This document shows positions 11,762 to 23,708 of a stretch of 42,919 nt of DNA, piece after piece. Within the stretch, counting starts at the first letter, position 1. Each line of letters starts with the position of its first letter. The translations under genes and the position numbers were made by a program. Where the stretch lies: positions 1-42,919 of the forward strand of contig LRSR01002487.1 in the NCBI GenBank assembly GCA_001579985.1, written 5' to 3'. Source of the DNA: Hypsibius dujardini (Eukaryota > Tardigrada > Eutardigrada > Parachela > Hypsibiidae). The notes under the pieces were generated by a model, which had not been told where the DNA came from, ran no database searches, and was given only the letters and a program-made list of their open reading frames with translations.

Positions 11762-13696
11762 GATAGCTTCACCGCCTGTGTGCCTTGCTTCAACAAAAAA
11801 GTCCTGCTCACTTACATTTTCAAATTCAATGAAGGCATACTGCAGGGAATCTCCACTTTTTTGGTCCCGGATAACCTCACATCTACAGGGCAAATTAATG
11901 TGACATAGGCAGAAAGAAACCAGCCTGCTAGAGTACTTCTCCACTCATACCGTACTTTTTAATCGGTCCGAAGCGAGAGAAGATTATGAGCAAGTCATCG
12001 TCGGTGGTCACCGCATTGAGTTTGCAGACAAAGAGGACATTATCTGGCGGTTTCACATCCGCGTCCGGGAGGTCTCCAATCTAAATAAACCAACATCAAT
12101 CCACACACTGAGAAATCAAGGAAACTGTCGAATTAAACACTTTTTAGGAGCTTAGTTTACCATTTCCAGGATCTGCGCGCGAGCTTTTGCCTCCTTCTCT
12201 TTGACCGCTTCCTCCACCTCCTCTTTCGTCTTGCCGCCATACTCATCGAGGTCCTCACCCGGGGCAATTCTTCCGGTCTAAAATGAAAAAACATCACGGT
12301 GAATCAAACCGTCGAGCAATTAACTATGAATAAAAAATAAATAAAATATATCGATTAATAACCAATCAATCAATCAGTCAATTAATGATCAATCAATCAA
12401 TCAATCGATCGGCCAACCAGCGATTGTACCTCAAGCTGCTCTGGTGTCGGAGAAGGAGACCTCGCCGGTATTTTCAATCCTCGTGGATCGTCAAACGGAT
12501 CATCGAGAATGACGGTATGATTGATTCTGGAGAAAAAAAGACAGGCCCGTTAAATAAAGTGCACAACAAACAGGAAAGTTAATTAAAACAAAATATACTA
12601 TTTATTAAAATAAAAAAAACTGCATTTGTAAAAATAATAAAACAAACATTTGAATTTTCCACAAAGTTTATTTCAAGGATGATATACGAATTAGACTAAA
12701 TTATACTGCTAAAGTAAAAGGATATTATAAAATACTACACTCTAAAATATTGAAATTCAAACAACGACGAACGAACGAACGAACGAACGAACGAACGAAC
12801 CAACCGAACGAACGAACCAACCGAACGAACGAACCAACCGAACGAACCAACCGAACGAACGAACCAACCAACCAACCAACCAACCAACCAACCAACGAAC
12901 CAACGAACGAACGAACCGAACCAACGAACGAACGAACGAACGAACCGAATGTCTTGATAAGGTCGATTGCCGTCATCCACAATAGTCTCGTTCAGTTTCT
13001 GCAGCACCTCCAGACCCTCTGACACTTCGCCAAAAACGGTATGCACATCGTCGAGGTAGTCCAAATTCTCTCCGAGGGTGATGAAAAACTGCGAGCCATG
13101 CATATTGCTACCGTTGTTGGCGAAGGAAACGGTGCCGATTTTGACGTGCCGCATCGGTGGCATCGTCTCCGGTTCGAAGTAGGCGCCCTTCTCTCCATGG
13201 ATCTTGCTGAAACCCACACAAGAAGACAGAATTATCTCATATTGATCGTAAAAAAATTTGTCGAATGGCAACAATCAATACGTCAATCAATCGTTAGGTC
13301 GCGCCATGACATGAACAACTCAGCATTTCAATCAAGACACTAATCAATCGACCGCTGCAACGTTTAAAAGCAAACTTCACCAATCAGCCAATCAAGCGAA
13401 GGGCTTTAAGGTAAAGTCACCTGAAAACCGATTCACCGCCTTTCCCCGTGTTTGTGGGATCCCCGGTCTGTGCGATGAAATCCCGTTGGATGTTGAAAAG
13501 AAGGCAGTAGTTGTAGTATTTAATTTTGCAGAGCTTCAGGAAGTTCAGACAGGCTGAAATGCGGAGGAAAATATTTAGAAGCACGGATCGGCAGATGCCG
13601 CGATCATCTCCATCGAAGAAACCTACCGCGTGGACGTTCTTGGATGTGAAGATCGACGGTGATATCGCCGATGCTGGTCTCCAGAATTACCGACAT
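10666..13696 (-). CDS. PPIL4: PPIL4: cyclophilin-type PPIase with RRM and RS-rich tail
   Basis: Ten exons in transcript order: 13696..13627, 13553..13421, 13206..12946, 12526..12430, 12277..12161, 12080..11956, 11882..11816, 11658..11557, 11460..11212, 10935..10666; 496 aa, close to the vertebrate protein (about 490). Residues 1-160 form the cyclophilin domain, starting [12 protein letters not shown] and including [14 protein letters not shown] and [17 protein letters not shown]. The site matching the catalytic Arg of cyclophilin A appears to be Asn, as in vertebrate PPIL4. An acidic linker precedes an RRM at about 240-318 ([15 protein letters not shown]). The last two exons are Arg/Ser-rich and end at TAA. 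Known: a nuclear, spliceosome-associated protein; isomerase activity is uncertain in this subgroup. All phases agree. The weakest boundary is the acceptor before 11460 (AAAAG). The exon 3 donor lies in a (GTTC)n repeat. Confidence 0.95.
10977..11057. repeat. (TGTC)n / (TGCC)n array in the last PPIL4 intron
   Basis: TGTC units then TGCC units on the + strand (GACA/GGCA in the transcript), inside the intron 10936-11211. Confidence 0.93.
11702..11763. repeat. (TGTC)n array in a PPIL4 intron
   Basis: About 15 nearly perfect TGTC units between PPIL4 exons 7 and 8 (intron 11659-11815). Confidence 0.95.
12363..12407. repeat. (ATCA)n array in a PPIL4 intron
   Basis: AATC/ATCA tetranucleotides (TTGA on the other strand) just downstream of the exon 4 donor. 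Confidence 0.85.
12763..12946. repeat. (CGAA)n / (CCAA)n array abutting a PPIL4 splice donor
   Basis: Over 180 bases of CGAA and CCAA tetramers. On the transcribed strand these read GTTC and GTTG, and the array begins directly at the exon 3 / intron 3 junction. Confidence 0.95.
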
Positions 13697-14550
13697 TTCT
13701 CGGTAGGACTCTAGAACAGTATTCAAAATCGTAGGATGCAACGAAAATGTGGGGAAAAAATCTAACGAAAGGATGCGCAACACAAAATAAACGCAAAGAC
13801 GCAAACTAAGCGTGAGGTGCTTCTTGCACTGAACAGAATTCAGTATGAAATGAACGCTTTGTTCTACCAACCGAGCGTGATACTTTCAGTTGGAACATTC
13901 TGTTTAAATCCAGCGTCGCACCTTAATTACCGAACGATGTGTTGAAATGGTGCTTCTCTTTGCGGGCAAAATTCTTAATTGACCGACACTAAATATACGG
14001 GCATTTCAGCCGCTTCCTTGCTTTCGATTTGTCTGTTTTATTTCCGGTTCTTCAGTCTTGCTTTCTTCCTTCTATGCCGTGCAAAAAACTCAGCTCCACT
14101 TCGCTCTCTGATGATGGCCGCTAAGTTTTACCATCCAGAAACGTAAAGATTTATTCATTTTGCATCTGCACCCGAAATGAACTCGAAGGTGAGAACTGTT
14201 AGAAAACTCTCAGCTGTTAAAAAACCGGACTTGCATGACGCAATTTCGTGCGCTTCCATTCTGAACACATACGGACAGAGTGCTGGGCTAACCGAGTCAA
14301 GCCACTTAAGTCGTTTAATGCGTTGCTGCATGCACTGGCCGAAGTAAATGACTTGACTCGGCCAGTGTGTGACCTTGCGTTGGACGAGTAAATAGGCTTG
14401 ATTCGGGTCAGCCAAACATTTGTTACTTTGTGTCCGTTCCATTCCACGTTCCATTCCACGTTCCATTCCACGAAGACAATCTAATCATGAAATCAAGCCA
14501 TCCTCGTCTTATCACACGCTCCATTGTCTTTGTGCATTTTTAAGGTGGCC
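13697..14550. other. Divergent intergenic region between PPIL4 and the two-finger gene
   Basis: About 850 bases between two start codons pointing away from each other, so it probably contains both promoters. Only short frames are present, plus a 12-bp triplicate near 14437-14472. No TATA box was recognised. Confidence 0.6.
14437..14472. repeat. Three 12-bp repeats (GTTCCATTCCAC)
   Basis: Three tandem copies of GTTCCATTCCAC just upstream of the two-finger gene; related in composition to the ATTCC-rich block at 35.6-35.8 kb. Confidence 0.85.
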
Positions 14551-17500
14551 ATGCCGCGTGCGGCAACCGAGCCGCAGTTCACGGGCACTCTGGTGGAGGA
14601 GTTCCATGCAGCGAATGGAGCCGTCCGATACCGCTGCGTGCTCTGCCCGGACGAGCACAGTTGGGATAAATTCGTCATCAACCGCCACGTGAGGATGAAC
14701 CACCCGGGGCACAGGGATGCGGCACAGCGGAACCCTCCGGTGGAGCTGTTCAAGTTGGGCCCGGTTCAGGCTTCCGTTTCAACTGCAGGTACACGCTGAA
14801 AGCAAACCCGAAAGTTATTGGGAGATCGGAATAGGTGTTGCCGTTTGATTGTTTGATTCCATGATTCAAGTTGATTTTGTTTTCTCCATGTAAGGCTGAT
14901 TGGTTGATTGCATGATTCGAGTTGATTTTGTTTCCTCCAAATGAAGCGCTGACAGGGCTTGTTGTTGCTTGATTTATCAATTATTCCTTTTGTAAATTGC
15001 GAATCGTCGGGTTGATGCATTTAGTTCAATGTATTTCCGCACCTGAATTAAATGTTTGAGGCGTCTGCTAAGAAGGTTGTTGGTTGATTGGTTGATTGAA
15101 TTTTTATTGAATGTTTTAGTTTTTATGCTCGGGTGCTGCTTCCTGTTTACTGCTTTGGATGAATTAATTTATGATCTACTATTGAGAGTATAATTTCAGC
15201 TCAACAACTGATCATCTTATGCTCTGTTGCTCAGTTTGCTATGGCTGTGAGGACTGCGAGAGTGATTTTCTCCATGGATCGCCTGCGTGGTTGATTGATT
15301 GATTGATTGGATCTTGTTTTGAGAGTTCTCTGCTCTATAAATTTTGGTTATAATTTTCATCTTGATAGTTTAACTCAGAGTGTTAGCATAAAATACATTT
15401 AATCAAATACTTACATTTCTTGGTGTGCGAATTTTGCATCAGTATCCACGCCGACACCTCCACGAGTTCATCCGGCAGCGGCGACATCCGCTTCCGTGCC
15501 ATCCGCCGAACCAAACAGCCCCCGACACCAGCCGACCAAATTGTCCTCGCCGTTTGGCGGTCATCATGCGACCGAGAATCTCCTCACCGATACCGCGCTC
15601 GATGCCTACATTCGCATGGAGAAGGTCAACGTGCGGACGGTGACAGGGTTCGTGGAGCAGAAAACCTTCTACTGCACACTCTGCCTGAAGCAGTCGATGT
15701 ACAAGGAGAAACAACGCCTGGACGTGTTGATACACATCCGCAATGAACACAAGACCGAATTGAAACGCCTGGCCAATGGTACGATCAAGCTGAAAGAGAC
15801 AATGTCAGGGCCGAATGGAGGGAGAGGGGGAACAGCTGCTCGCCCGAATAGTCCAAAAACTGCTCCCGTTGGTGAGTGATCTGAAACGGATAGATGTCTG
15901 AAAATATTTAATACATAGCAAAAATCTGGCAGAGATGCCGGAACGACGAGTTTATTCTCTGCAGACATGCAGCCAAGCAGCCAGACAGATGGACAGATAT
16001 TTGGGGAGAGACACAATCATGCAAGCAGATAGACAGACAGATCAAACAGCGATACAGAGAGCTAGCTAGGCAGGCAAGCAGGCAGGCAGAAAGATAGATA
16101 GACAGACAAACAGACAGACAGACGGACAGACAGACAGACGGACAGACAGACAGACGGACAGACGGACAGACAGACAGATATACAGATAGACAGACAGATA
16201 GACAGACAGACAAACAGACAGACAAACAGACAGACAGGTAGTCAGGCAGTCCGACAGACCGAGAGATAGGCAGACCGGCAGGCAGGCAGGTAGATATGCA
16301 GGCAGATTTGCGAGTAGGGTGGATAAGAGTCATTGACGAAAGTGTACATGCAGATAGATAGACTTGCGAATACAAACACCTACCGCTTTGTGTACTGTAA
16401 TCCGACTTGTGGCAATATCAGTGTTTCTTTTCCATCTTCAGGCACATCAAAACTTCCGGTGTTCAGCTTCAAGATCCCGAAGAAGAAACGAGGTAGTCCT
16501 GCGCCGGAGGAATTCTCCTCTGTCAACATAACAGAGGTGGCGGGTCATCTCGCATCGCCATCGAAATTTTCCGAAATCGAATCCGCAAATCAAATAAAAA
16601 ATGATGCCTCATCCACTTCTAACTCCAAGTCCGAAGAAAAGAAAACACCGTGCCCGTCAAGTGATATCCTACCACCGTCTTCCAAGCCGATGAAAAAGAA
16701 AACGTCTAATCCCGAGAAAGATACCACCTCGTCTTCCAGTTCGTCGACGGACTCCCTCGCTCAACGGGCAGGAAAGAATCCCCTCGATCCGCTAAAGCTC
16801 ACATTAGCCTTCCAGAACGCGGTGAAAAACCACCCGCGACTGCCGCCGTCGCTGAAGACGCGTTCACCCAGCAGCTCGTCGATGGTGCCTCCAAAACCAG
16901 TTTCCCCGACCAAGTCACCATCCACCGAATTGATCAGCGTTTGGGTGGGTGAAAAATCTCCTTCATCGAGCTCATCACAAAAACCATCGTCCCCGTTGAT
17001 GAAGCCGTCTCCTCCCGAGAAATCCCCGATGTTGTGCTTCCGTATCCCCAAACTTGCCAGACCGAAACCTAACTCACCGTCCATCCCCGGACTTTCCAGC
17101 AGTCCGTCCGGATCCCCGACTGCAGTTTCATCAAGAAAAAATCCTCCTCGCTCACCGGCGACACCCAGTGCGAAATTTCCAGTCCTCTCAAACGACCTCT
17201 CAACTGGCAGTTCACTTGACACGAACAGGGACGCCGTTATTTTCCCGTCACCTTCCAAGGGTGAATTATCTTCATCACCTGCTGCTGCTGCCACGTTGTC
17301 GAGTTCAGCACTGCGAAGCAATCCGGTCGATTTGTTGCTGTCGGGAAATGACGATCACGTTGATGGCCCAGTTAACGGCGCATTCGATGAGATGTCGTTG
17401 AGTGAGCAAGTGAAGCTGTCTGATGATGCAGCTGCTCGAGTATCTCCGCCGGCAGCGTCTGTGGTACCTGCAAATGCAAACAGTATGCCGGGCGTGACTC

Positions 17501-19573
17501 GACACAGGCCGGTGGCGACCGTCTCGCCGTTGCATCGCAGTGACTGTAAGTTGCACGATTAAATCCACACATGGCCGCAATTATTGCTGTCGGCTCAAAC
17601 GCACACTACTGTTGCCCTAACAAGGGGTCAGTTTCATCTGTCAAATTCAGATCGCTCCAAAACTTTTTTCTTGATTACTACCTCCCCAACTATGATGTTA
17701 GAAAATTTGACTCGCGGCAATGGGATCTCTTTTCAGTGGGCAAAATTTGGGGAGAACCCAAGTGCAGCATAACATCGCTCACGGTCACTTGATTGATTGA
17801 TCAACGGGTTCGAATTCTGAGCTCTTCATTGTAAACACGAATAAGTTTTCCTCCTCGGATTTCCAATGTGATATCCGATGCTATAAAGTCCGGTTCTGCT
17901 AGAAAAAATTATTTCAACTTTGGTCAAGCAAGGAGCACAAATTATTCACGCTTGTAATTTGTAATAACCTCAGAATCTCTTTTAGAAGTCAATGGGCGGA
18001 ACTATGCATCAGTTCTGAAATATCTCTCGATATACCTTGGTTATCCTTTCTTACCGGTCAGGCTCGACCCGCTCGAGAATGATTCATAACTCTGTCCCGT
18101 ACATAATTATAAATATCCTGCTGATGTGAATCAAATTATTTCAACTGGTTTCGAGCAAGGAGGAAACATTACTCGCGTTTACAACGACAGAACTCAAAAT
18201 TGGAATCCCTTGATCAATCAATCAATCAATCAATCAAATGAGTGTAGCGATCTTGTGCTGCACTTGGGTTCTCCCCGAATTTTTCCCCACTGAACAGGAA
18301 TCCTAATGCCGTGAGTCATCTTTGCTAAAATCATAGTTGGGGAAGTAGTATTCAAACAAAAAATTTCAGGCGCTATCTCAATTTGACGGAGGTAATTGAC
18401 TCGTTGTAAGAGTCTTACTATTTCGTATACATGAAATCTTATATAAATCTTATACACATATATCCCGGGAGACGAACGAGGCTCCTCATGCAATATTTTG
18501 AATTTAAATAATTTTTTTTGCTAAATTTATGTTAATTAAAAACGGTTTGCATTTTTGTATTTGATTTGAAATAGTTGCATGCATGTAAGCGAAATTCCTT
18601 CCTGACATACGTGAGGCATTTTGATTTTGAAGTATTCGCGCTGATTTCAATTGCTACTTGACTGTTTGCTTTGAAAGTGCTGCTAAATTTTCCAATTGAA
18701 CTAAATTCAACAATATAAAATAAAAATAATTAAAAATAAATTTAATAAAATAATAATATATAATGATATATAATAATATAATAAATTGCCTGTATTGTAC
18801 GTTAATTTAATTCAAAATATAATTCATTGAACAATATTGTATTATTTGGCTTTAACTTTGTCCAGCAAGTATTGTGGCCAGATGAATCAACTGACGTGAG
18901 ACCGGCGGATATTGACCGCCTGACTGACGTAATTAAGTCAATAATCGTGGCTCTGGTAGTTGTTATCTATTTACCGGTTCAAAGTTTTGCGTGTGTAGAC
19001 GGAATTTATGTGTGTGTGTGTGGGGGGGGGTCTTTTCCGCTTTTACTATTTATTGGTCGGCCTGGGAGGCATATACCTTCTCGGGTTTTAACAGTCCCTC
19101 CTCATACGTTTGTATCTGTTGCAGCTACTCCGCTGGAAGCGTATGACGGTCAGAAGGCAAATTTTCTGGAGAGAGTTGCTTGGAAAACCTTTGAGTCGCA
19201 CCCACTCAAGACGAACGACCGGTGGGAGGTATGTGAGTGACATGAAAGTGAGAACTAACCGCTTTTTCTACACTCATTGAGTCGACTCGTTTTTGCTCAG
19301 ATGCATTGTTCTTGACGGAAATGCCTGTCTCCCTCGACAGTTGGGGTGGTTTCCCAAGGTCTGTCGTCGTTTCTTTCTTGATGATGTGGTTTGTTTGTCA
19401 TCTGTTTTTTATTTTACCCCCAAAGTCTGTCTGTTTGCTCGCCTGTCTGTCTTCCTGCATGTCTGTTTTCCTGCATGTCTGTTTTCCTGCTGTCTCTCTG
19501 TCTACCTGTCTGTCTTGTCAGGTTACAGTACTTGTCTATTGTTGGCCTCTTTTTTCTGTTTATCTGTCTCGGT

Positions 19574-19623
<50 letters not shown>

Positions 19624-21432
19624 TGTTGTCTGCTTGGTTGTCTGCTTTTGTGCTTGCCTTTGTCTTTTGGTCTATCTGTATATTAGAGTGTCTACTTGTC
19701 TGCTTGTCTGCCTGCTGGCTTGTTTGTCTGTCTGCCATCACATGTACCTACCGATCAAATTGTGTGTCTGCTCCTTTGCCTGACTGACTCTTTCCCGGCC
19801 TGTCTGTCTACCTACCTGTCTGGACGTTTCGTGCAAATTGTCTGTTTCTTTGTCTGGCTGCGCACCTGTCTATTTTGCTGTCCGTTACGCATACCTGAGG
19901 AGTTGCGCCTCTTTGCTTTTCTCAGGGTCATGTGAAGATGAGCGATACAAATATGCGATGTATAAGCCGGCAAAGAATTAGAATGTTTATTATCGATTTT
20001 TAGCCTGTCTGTTTTTTGTTTGCAACAAGTACTCACCCATCTTGTACAGCACAAGGGCTCCCGTCTTGGCATGTACCTTGCTCTATGTTTAGTCCCGACG
20101 GATTATGTGAGCACACCAGGTATCGCACAACCCGCAGAGTTCGATATTTTGTCCGATCACCGTTTCCGGGGGAAAAGTCATAGATTCTGCCAGCACTTCC
20201 GTTTCATCGAACTGACCCGAGTGTGGTACTAATTACTACAGCGAAAAAGCCGCACCGCCATTTCGCGAATGCGCCTCAAGAATCCGATGCGAGATTATTG
20301 CCTTCTTCTTTCATATCGACGACTGGAAAAGGTTTGCGCGGTAGTGAATGCGATTGCCCCGATAATTCCACATCGTTGCCGTCTCTTTAAAATGTAAAGT
20401 GGCCGTATTGCCGGGGTGATAACACAGAGTGAGATTACCTTAAGACGCATTTCCGTGTCTGTCTCTCTGTGCGCTTGGAAGAGGAGCTCGAGAGAACCAT
20501 CTGCGTCGGTGGTCTGAGAACTGTGTTTCTCTGTTTGTATATCTGCCATTGATGCAGTTCTCCTGTGCACATTTAAAACCGACTTTCCTTTCGGCATGTG
20601 CTTTGGTTTCCGCTTAACAAGGGCACTTATTCTTTCGTGTCTTGCAGAGTCAGCCATCCGACTGTGCTGACACTGCCGGTGTATCCGCTACAAATCAACC
20701 ACCCGGATCAGTGGAATCACTGCAGTCCACTTCATCGTTCGTCCCGTCGGTGGAGCAGTCTTCCTTCCTTACCCATCCCGTCGGGGAGTCTCTCCCGAGC
20801 GACACGATCCATCGTTCACCGCTCCTTCCCTCACAGCCACCGCCGCCGCCTTTTCCATTTCGCACTGCATTGTTGCCCACACCGCAGCATTCTCTGTCGG
20901 GATTTCGTCCACATTCGCCGGTGTTGGACGGGAAAATTGTCGGGGACGTCGCAAACGCGGTCGGGAAGATGAGTCGTTCCTGGGAGCCGGATGCGAGCGG
21001 ACAAAGTGATTTGCCCGATTCCACGACTTCCGATGTGGTTTTGTCGAATGATCAGCGAGTTGATCAGCGAGGGAGGGGAAGCTTGACCGCTGGGGAGTCC
21101 GATCGGAGCCCGTCAATGTTGGACACGACGGAAGGTGATGATGACTTCGCCTGTAGCCCGATGGAGGTGGCGATAGAAGCGGAGAAGGTTATTGTTGTTC
21201 CAGCAGCAGATCCCATTGAGATGGGTGACGGCAGCGACGATGATGAAGAGAATGGCGGTGTTTTGCTTATGCCGGATGCCAACGGCATCCGGCTGGATGA
21301 GGAGGATTGGGAGGAGTTGAGGCTGGCCAGCCGGGAGTCTGGAAGTAAGTTCGATGTGTCGAACTGCACGGCAGTAGTCTGACTGTTGGGTACACGTAAT
21401 TGTCGGATGCTCGTGGACGGACGGACAGACAA

Positions 21433-21483
<51 letters not shown>

Positions 21484-21722
21484 GCCAGACACAGACAGAC
21501 AGACAGCTCGTATTTAGTCGATGGTTATCCGGCCAAGACTGCCTGAGACTTGAGTCGCAGTGGACAGACACAGACTAGAAGCCGTTTTGCATTCCGCTTT
21601 ACTAGTTCCTTTTTTTGTTTTTCTCAGTCCCTATACAGCAGTTGCTGTCCCACTTCACGCCGGAATTGGAAGAGAAGTGTCAACGGGATGCCAACATTAT
21701 GTTCCGCATCATGGGGATTTAA
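14551..21722 (+). CDS. Unrecognised protein with two divergent C2H2-like fingers and low-complexity middle
   Basis: Model of seven exons: 14551..14788, 15443..15871, 16442..17545, 19125..19228, 20648..21344, 21628..21722 form six; an added exon between 19.2 and 20.6 kb is possible, so the count may be six or seven. The six listed sum to 2667 nt (888 aa) with every phase matching. Seen: finger-like C29/C32/H46/H51 and C157/C160/H177/H182, each preceded by a similar F/T-rich lead, suggesting a duplicated module; a Ser/Pro/Lys-rich middle (about 225-590); a short exon with YDGQKANFLERVAWKTFES; a Pro/Ser region; an acidic stretch (LDEEDWEELR); and a tail ending FRIMGI. A nuclear DNA- or RNA-binding role is a guess from the fingers. 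I recognise no family. A possible exon at 19301 (LFLTEMPVSLDSWGGFP in one frame) was left out on phase grounds. Confidence 0.72.
14853..14943. repeat. Two 51-bp direct repeats in the first intron
   Basis: Two copies spaced about 51 bases, each containing CATGATTC(A/G)AGTTGATTTTG followed by TTTTCTCC or TTTCCTCC and led by TTGATT. Confidence 0.75.
15290..15309. repeat. Short (TTGA)n array
   Basis: Five TTGA units in the first intron of the two-finger gene; one of many small TTGA arrays in the window. Confidence 0.9.
16028..16295. repeat. (GACA)n array before the large exon
   Basis: GACA repeats with GGAC, GATA and GGCA variants in the intron 15872-16441 of the two-finger gene. Confidence 0.93.
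17628..18395. mobile_element. Inverted-repeat (fold-back) element in an intron
   Basis: Arms at about 17628-17875 and 18145-18395 are reverse complements at perhaps 75% identity by eye. Each holds the same landmarks in order: GTCAAATT, CTACTTCCCCAACTATGAT, a GGGAGAACCCAAGTGCAGCA match, a TTGA array, and TTTCCTCC. A third partial copy of the TTTCCTCC module lies inverted at 17905-17980. The element sits in the 17546-19124 intron. No transposase is visible, so it would be non-autonomous. Confidence 0.7.
19428..19830. repeat. (TGTC)n / (TGCC)n array
   Basis: TGTC-rich sequence with a pure TGCC block at about 19575-19622, in the 19229-20647 intron. Confidence 0.93.
21418..21510. repeat. (GACA)n array in the last intron of the two-finger gene
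   Basis: About 20 GACA units between the last two exons. Confidence 0.95.
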
Positions 21723-22201
21723 CGTCCTTACTATGTTTCCGAATCTTTCATGTGGAGAGTGCAAGCGCCATTTAGCCACGACTTACAAACATCAGTGTTC
21801 CTGACTCGGTGTTTATTTTCAAATTTGACTTCCTTGTTTGCTCAAGTTCCCCGTACAGTGGATACTGCGCTGGTCGTAAATGTTTTTTTGCTCTCAAACT
21901 TTGTTTATGTTTTATGTCGCACCTTTACCGTTTTTCCTCGTTGTAGTCGTAGTAGTCTCTTAAAACTCGACATGGCTGGCTGATAGGCTGTTTTCGTTTG
22001 TTTTTATTTTTTTCCTCTCCACTCCTTTCATTCTTTTCGGTTGTGCTCGTCGCCCTCTTCCAGAGGGTCCTATAGCATTAGTCTCCACTTTTTTATTAGA
22101 AGTCTGATCTAAAGGCGTGTGAAAGGTAATTGAACTGTTTTCTGAAAAAGCTAAATGGCGACAGACAGACCAACAGACAGACAGACAGGCAGGCAGACAG
22201 G

Positions 22202-22281
<80 letters not shown>

Positions 22282-23026
22282 TACAGGCAGGTAGGCAAGC
22301 AGACAGGCATATAAAGACCCAAACAGAAGAGAGAGATAAGGGGAACGGTTGGCTGACAGACAGACGCGCAGGCAGAAAGGCATAGAGAGGTTTACTATGT
22401 CTTAACTGCCTCCCTTGACAGCGTCTGACCGGAAGCATACTCAAAGCACGTGCCGTCTGCTGGCCGAGAGTAAGACACATTCAATCAGATTTCATATCGA
22501 TTTTTTTGGCGAATTACTAGTATATGGGCTGCAAGCCGATCGGTGAGTATGACCTACATTTCGGTCGTCCGTATGTCGACGCCAGGGGTCTGAAGACCCT
22601 GAGAGTACACTAATTTTATCTCTCGTTAAGGAACAAGTTGACGCGGACAAGTTCGTCTCGTCGTAAAAGTTTTTGCCTGAATTTTATTTCTGGATCGTCT
22701 TGTCGCCGGCGTTGTCTGAATGCGGTGTTGTATACACGGGCAACGTTCTCACGGCCATCATGATCAGCAAAATACGGCACCACCAACCACCAACAGAGTC
22801 CGGCCTACTTTACAAACAACTCATTCTGGTAGTCTTTTTTTGCGGCATACCAGTTATCTATACATTGTCTTTCCCATTTCATAAACACAGACTTGTCTGA
22901 AATTGAATCTCCCGTATGAAGAAATCGGTTTTTAGGGAATCTACAATACTGCATCTCTTCGGATTTATTTCCTTTTTATTTGTCCCTCTAGACTGACAAA
23001 TTGGTCTGCAGCAGTCAAAGCCAATC
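21723..23026. other. Intergenic region
   Basis: T-rich sequence after the two-finger gene, a GACA array (22163-22290), then unique sequence. An open frame at 22673-22900 has hydrophobic segments but no ATG start, splice context or recognisable homology, so it is not called. Confidence 0.6.
22163..22290. repeat. (GACA)n array
   Basis: GACA/GGCA tetramers, pure over about 22202-22280. Confidence 0.95.
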
Positions 23027-23644
23027 ATGGTGGAACAACCGGTAAGCAAGTAATAAACGCGTAAGAAACGCGTAAGAAAGAATGTTTTCCCAATATTATA
23101 AAAAATACTGTTAAAATAATATTGAGCAATGCAATATTGAAATACATTTATGTATAAAACATATTGTAATATTATTATTAATATTTAAAAAAAAATTCTT
23201 GCACCAAATAAGTCTAACAGGACTTGTATTCTTTATGGTTTCTTCCTGTTTTCACAGAGAAAAAAAGAGGATGAGACCGCCAGTCTGACCCTTCTGACGT
23301 TGTTCCTCGCGGCCCTGGCAATCTTCCCGCTGACGAGTTTCCTGATCAATCCGCTGGTCAAATGTTTTGCATTCATCTTGACCGTCTACGTGGTGGTGCG
23401 ATGTCTGTGCCTTGCCCTGCTGGAAACACGCCATCAAAACGGCGGTTTAGCCGGAATCCTATTCGGCACAACCGAATCCCTTGAGCATGGCGATCAGTCC
23501 TGGACGACGGAAACACCGGAAGAGAATTGTGCGACTCATAACGGCGACCTCAACGATGCCTGCCGCGACAATGAGCCTTCCATGCCTATATGTCTGGAAC
23601 AGCATTCCCGGCTTCGTCTGAAGCTCAAATTATTCTGGGCGTGA
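23027..23644 (+). CDS. Small two-TM membrane protein, possibly VMA21-like
   Basis: Exons 23027..23041 (five codons, MVEQP) and 23258..23644; phase 0, donor GTAAGC, acceptor TTTTCACAG; 133 aa. A short charged N-terminus (RKKEDE) is followed by two hydrophobic segments (about 15-35 and 41-60) joined by a very short turn, then a polar tail of about 70 residues. TM1 (LLTLFLAALAIFPLTSFLI) has the Leu/Phe...Pro...Phe pattern of VMA21, an ER chaperone for V-ATPase Vo assembly. The loop is shorter and the tail longer than usual for VMA21, so this is a weak assignment. It could be a lineage-specific membrane protein. The tiny first exon rests only on splice consensus and phase. Confidence 0.5.
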
Positions 23645-23708
23645 TGATTAGTGTGAATTGTTCGGACTGGCGCATAATTTAAGGGCGTGTCTGTGCCCTT
23701 TTCTAATT

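Noticed and set aside
17800-17815. GGTTCGAATTC resembling a tRNA T-arm
   Set aside because: No acceptor stem, anticodon arm or A box in the correct positions; it lies inside the inverted-repeat element.
19293-19361. Possible exon after a TTTTTGCTCAG acceptor at 19300 (two readable frames)
   Set aside because: Neither frame joins both neighbours in phase with good donors, while 19228 to 20648 joins directly in phase 0. It could still be an alternative exon.
22673-22900. 75-codon frame with hydrophobic segments upstream of the two-TM gene
   Set aside because: It begins at TTG, has no splice sites linking it to the neighbouring gene and no recognisable homology.
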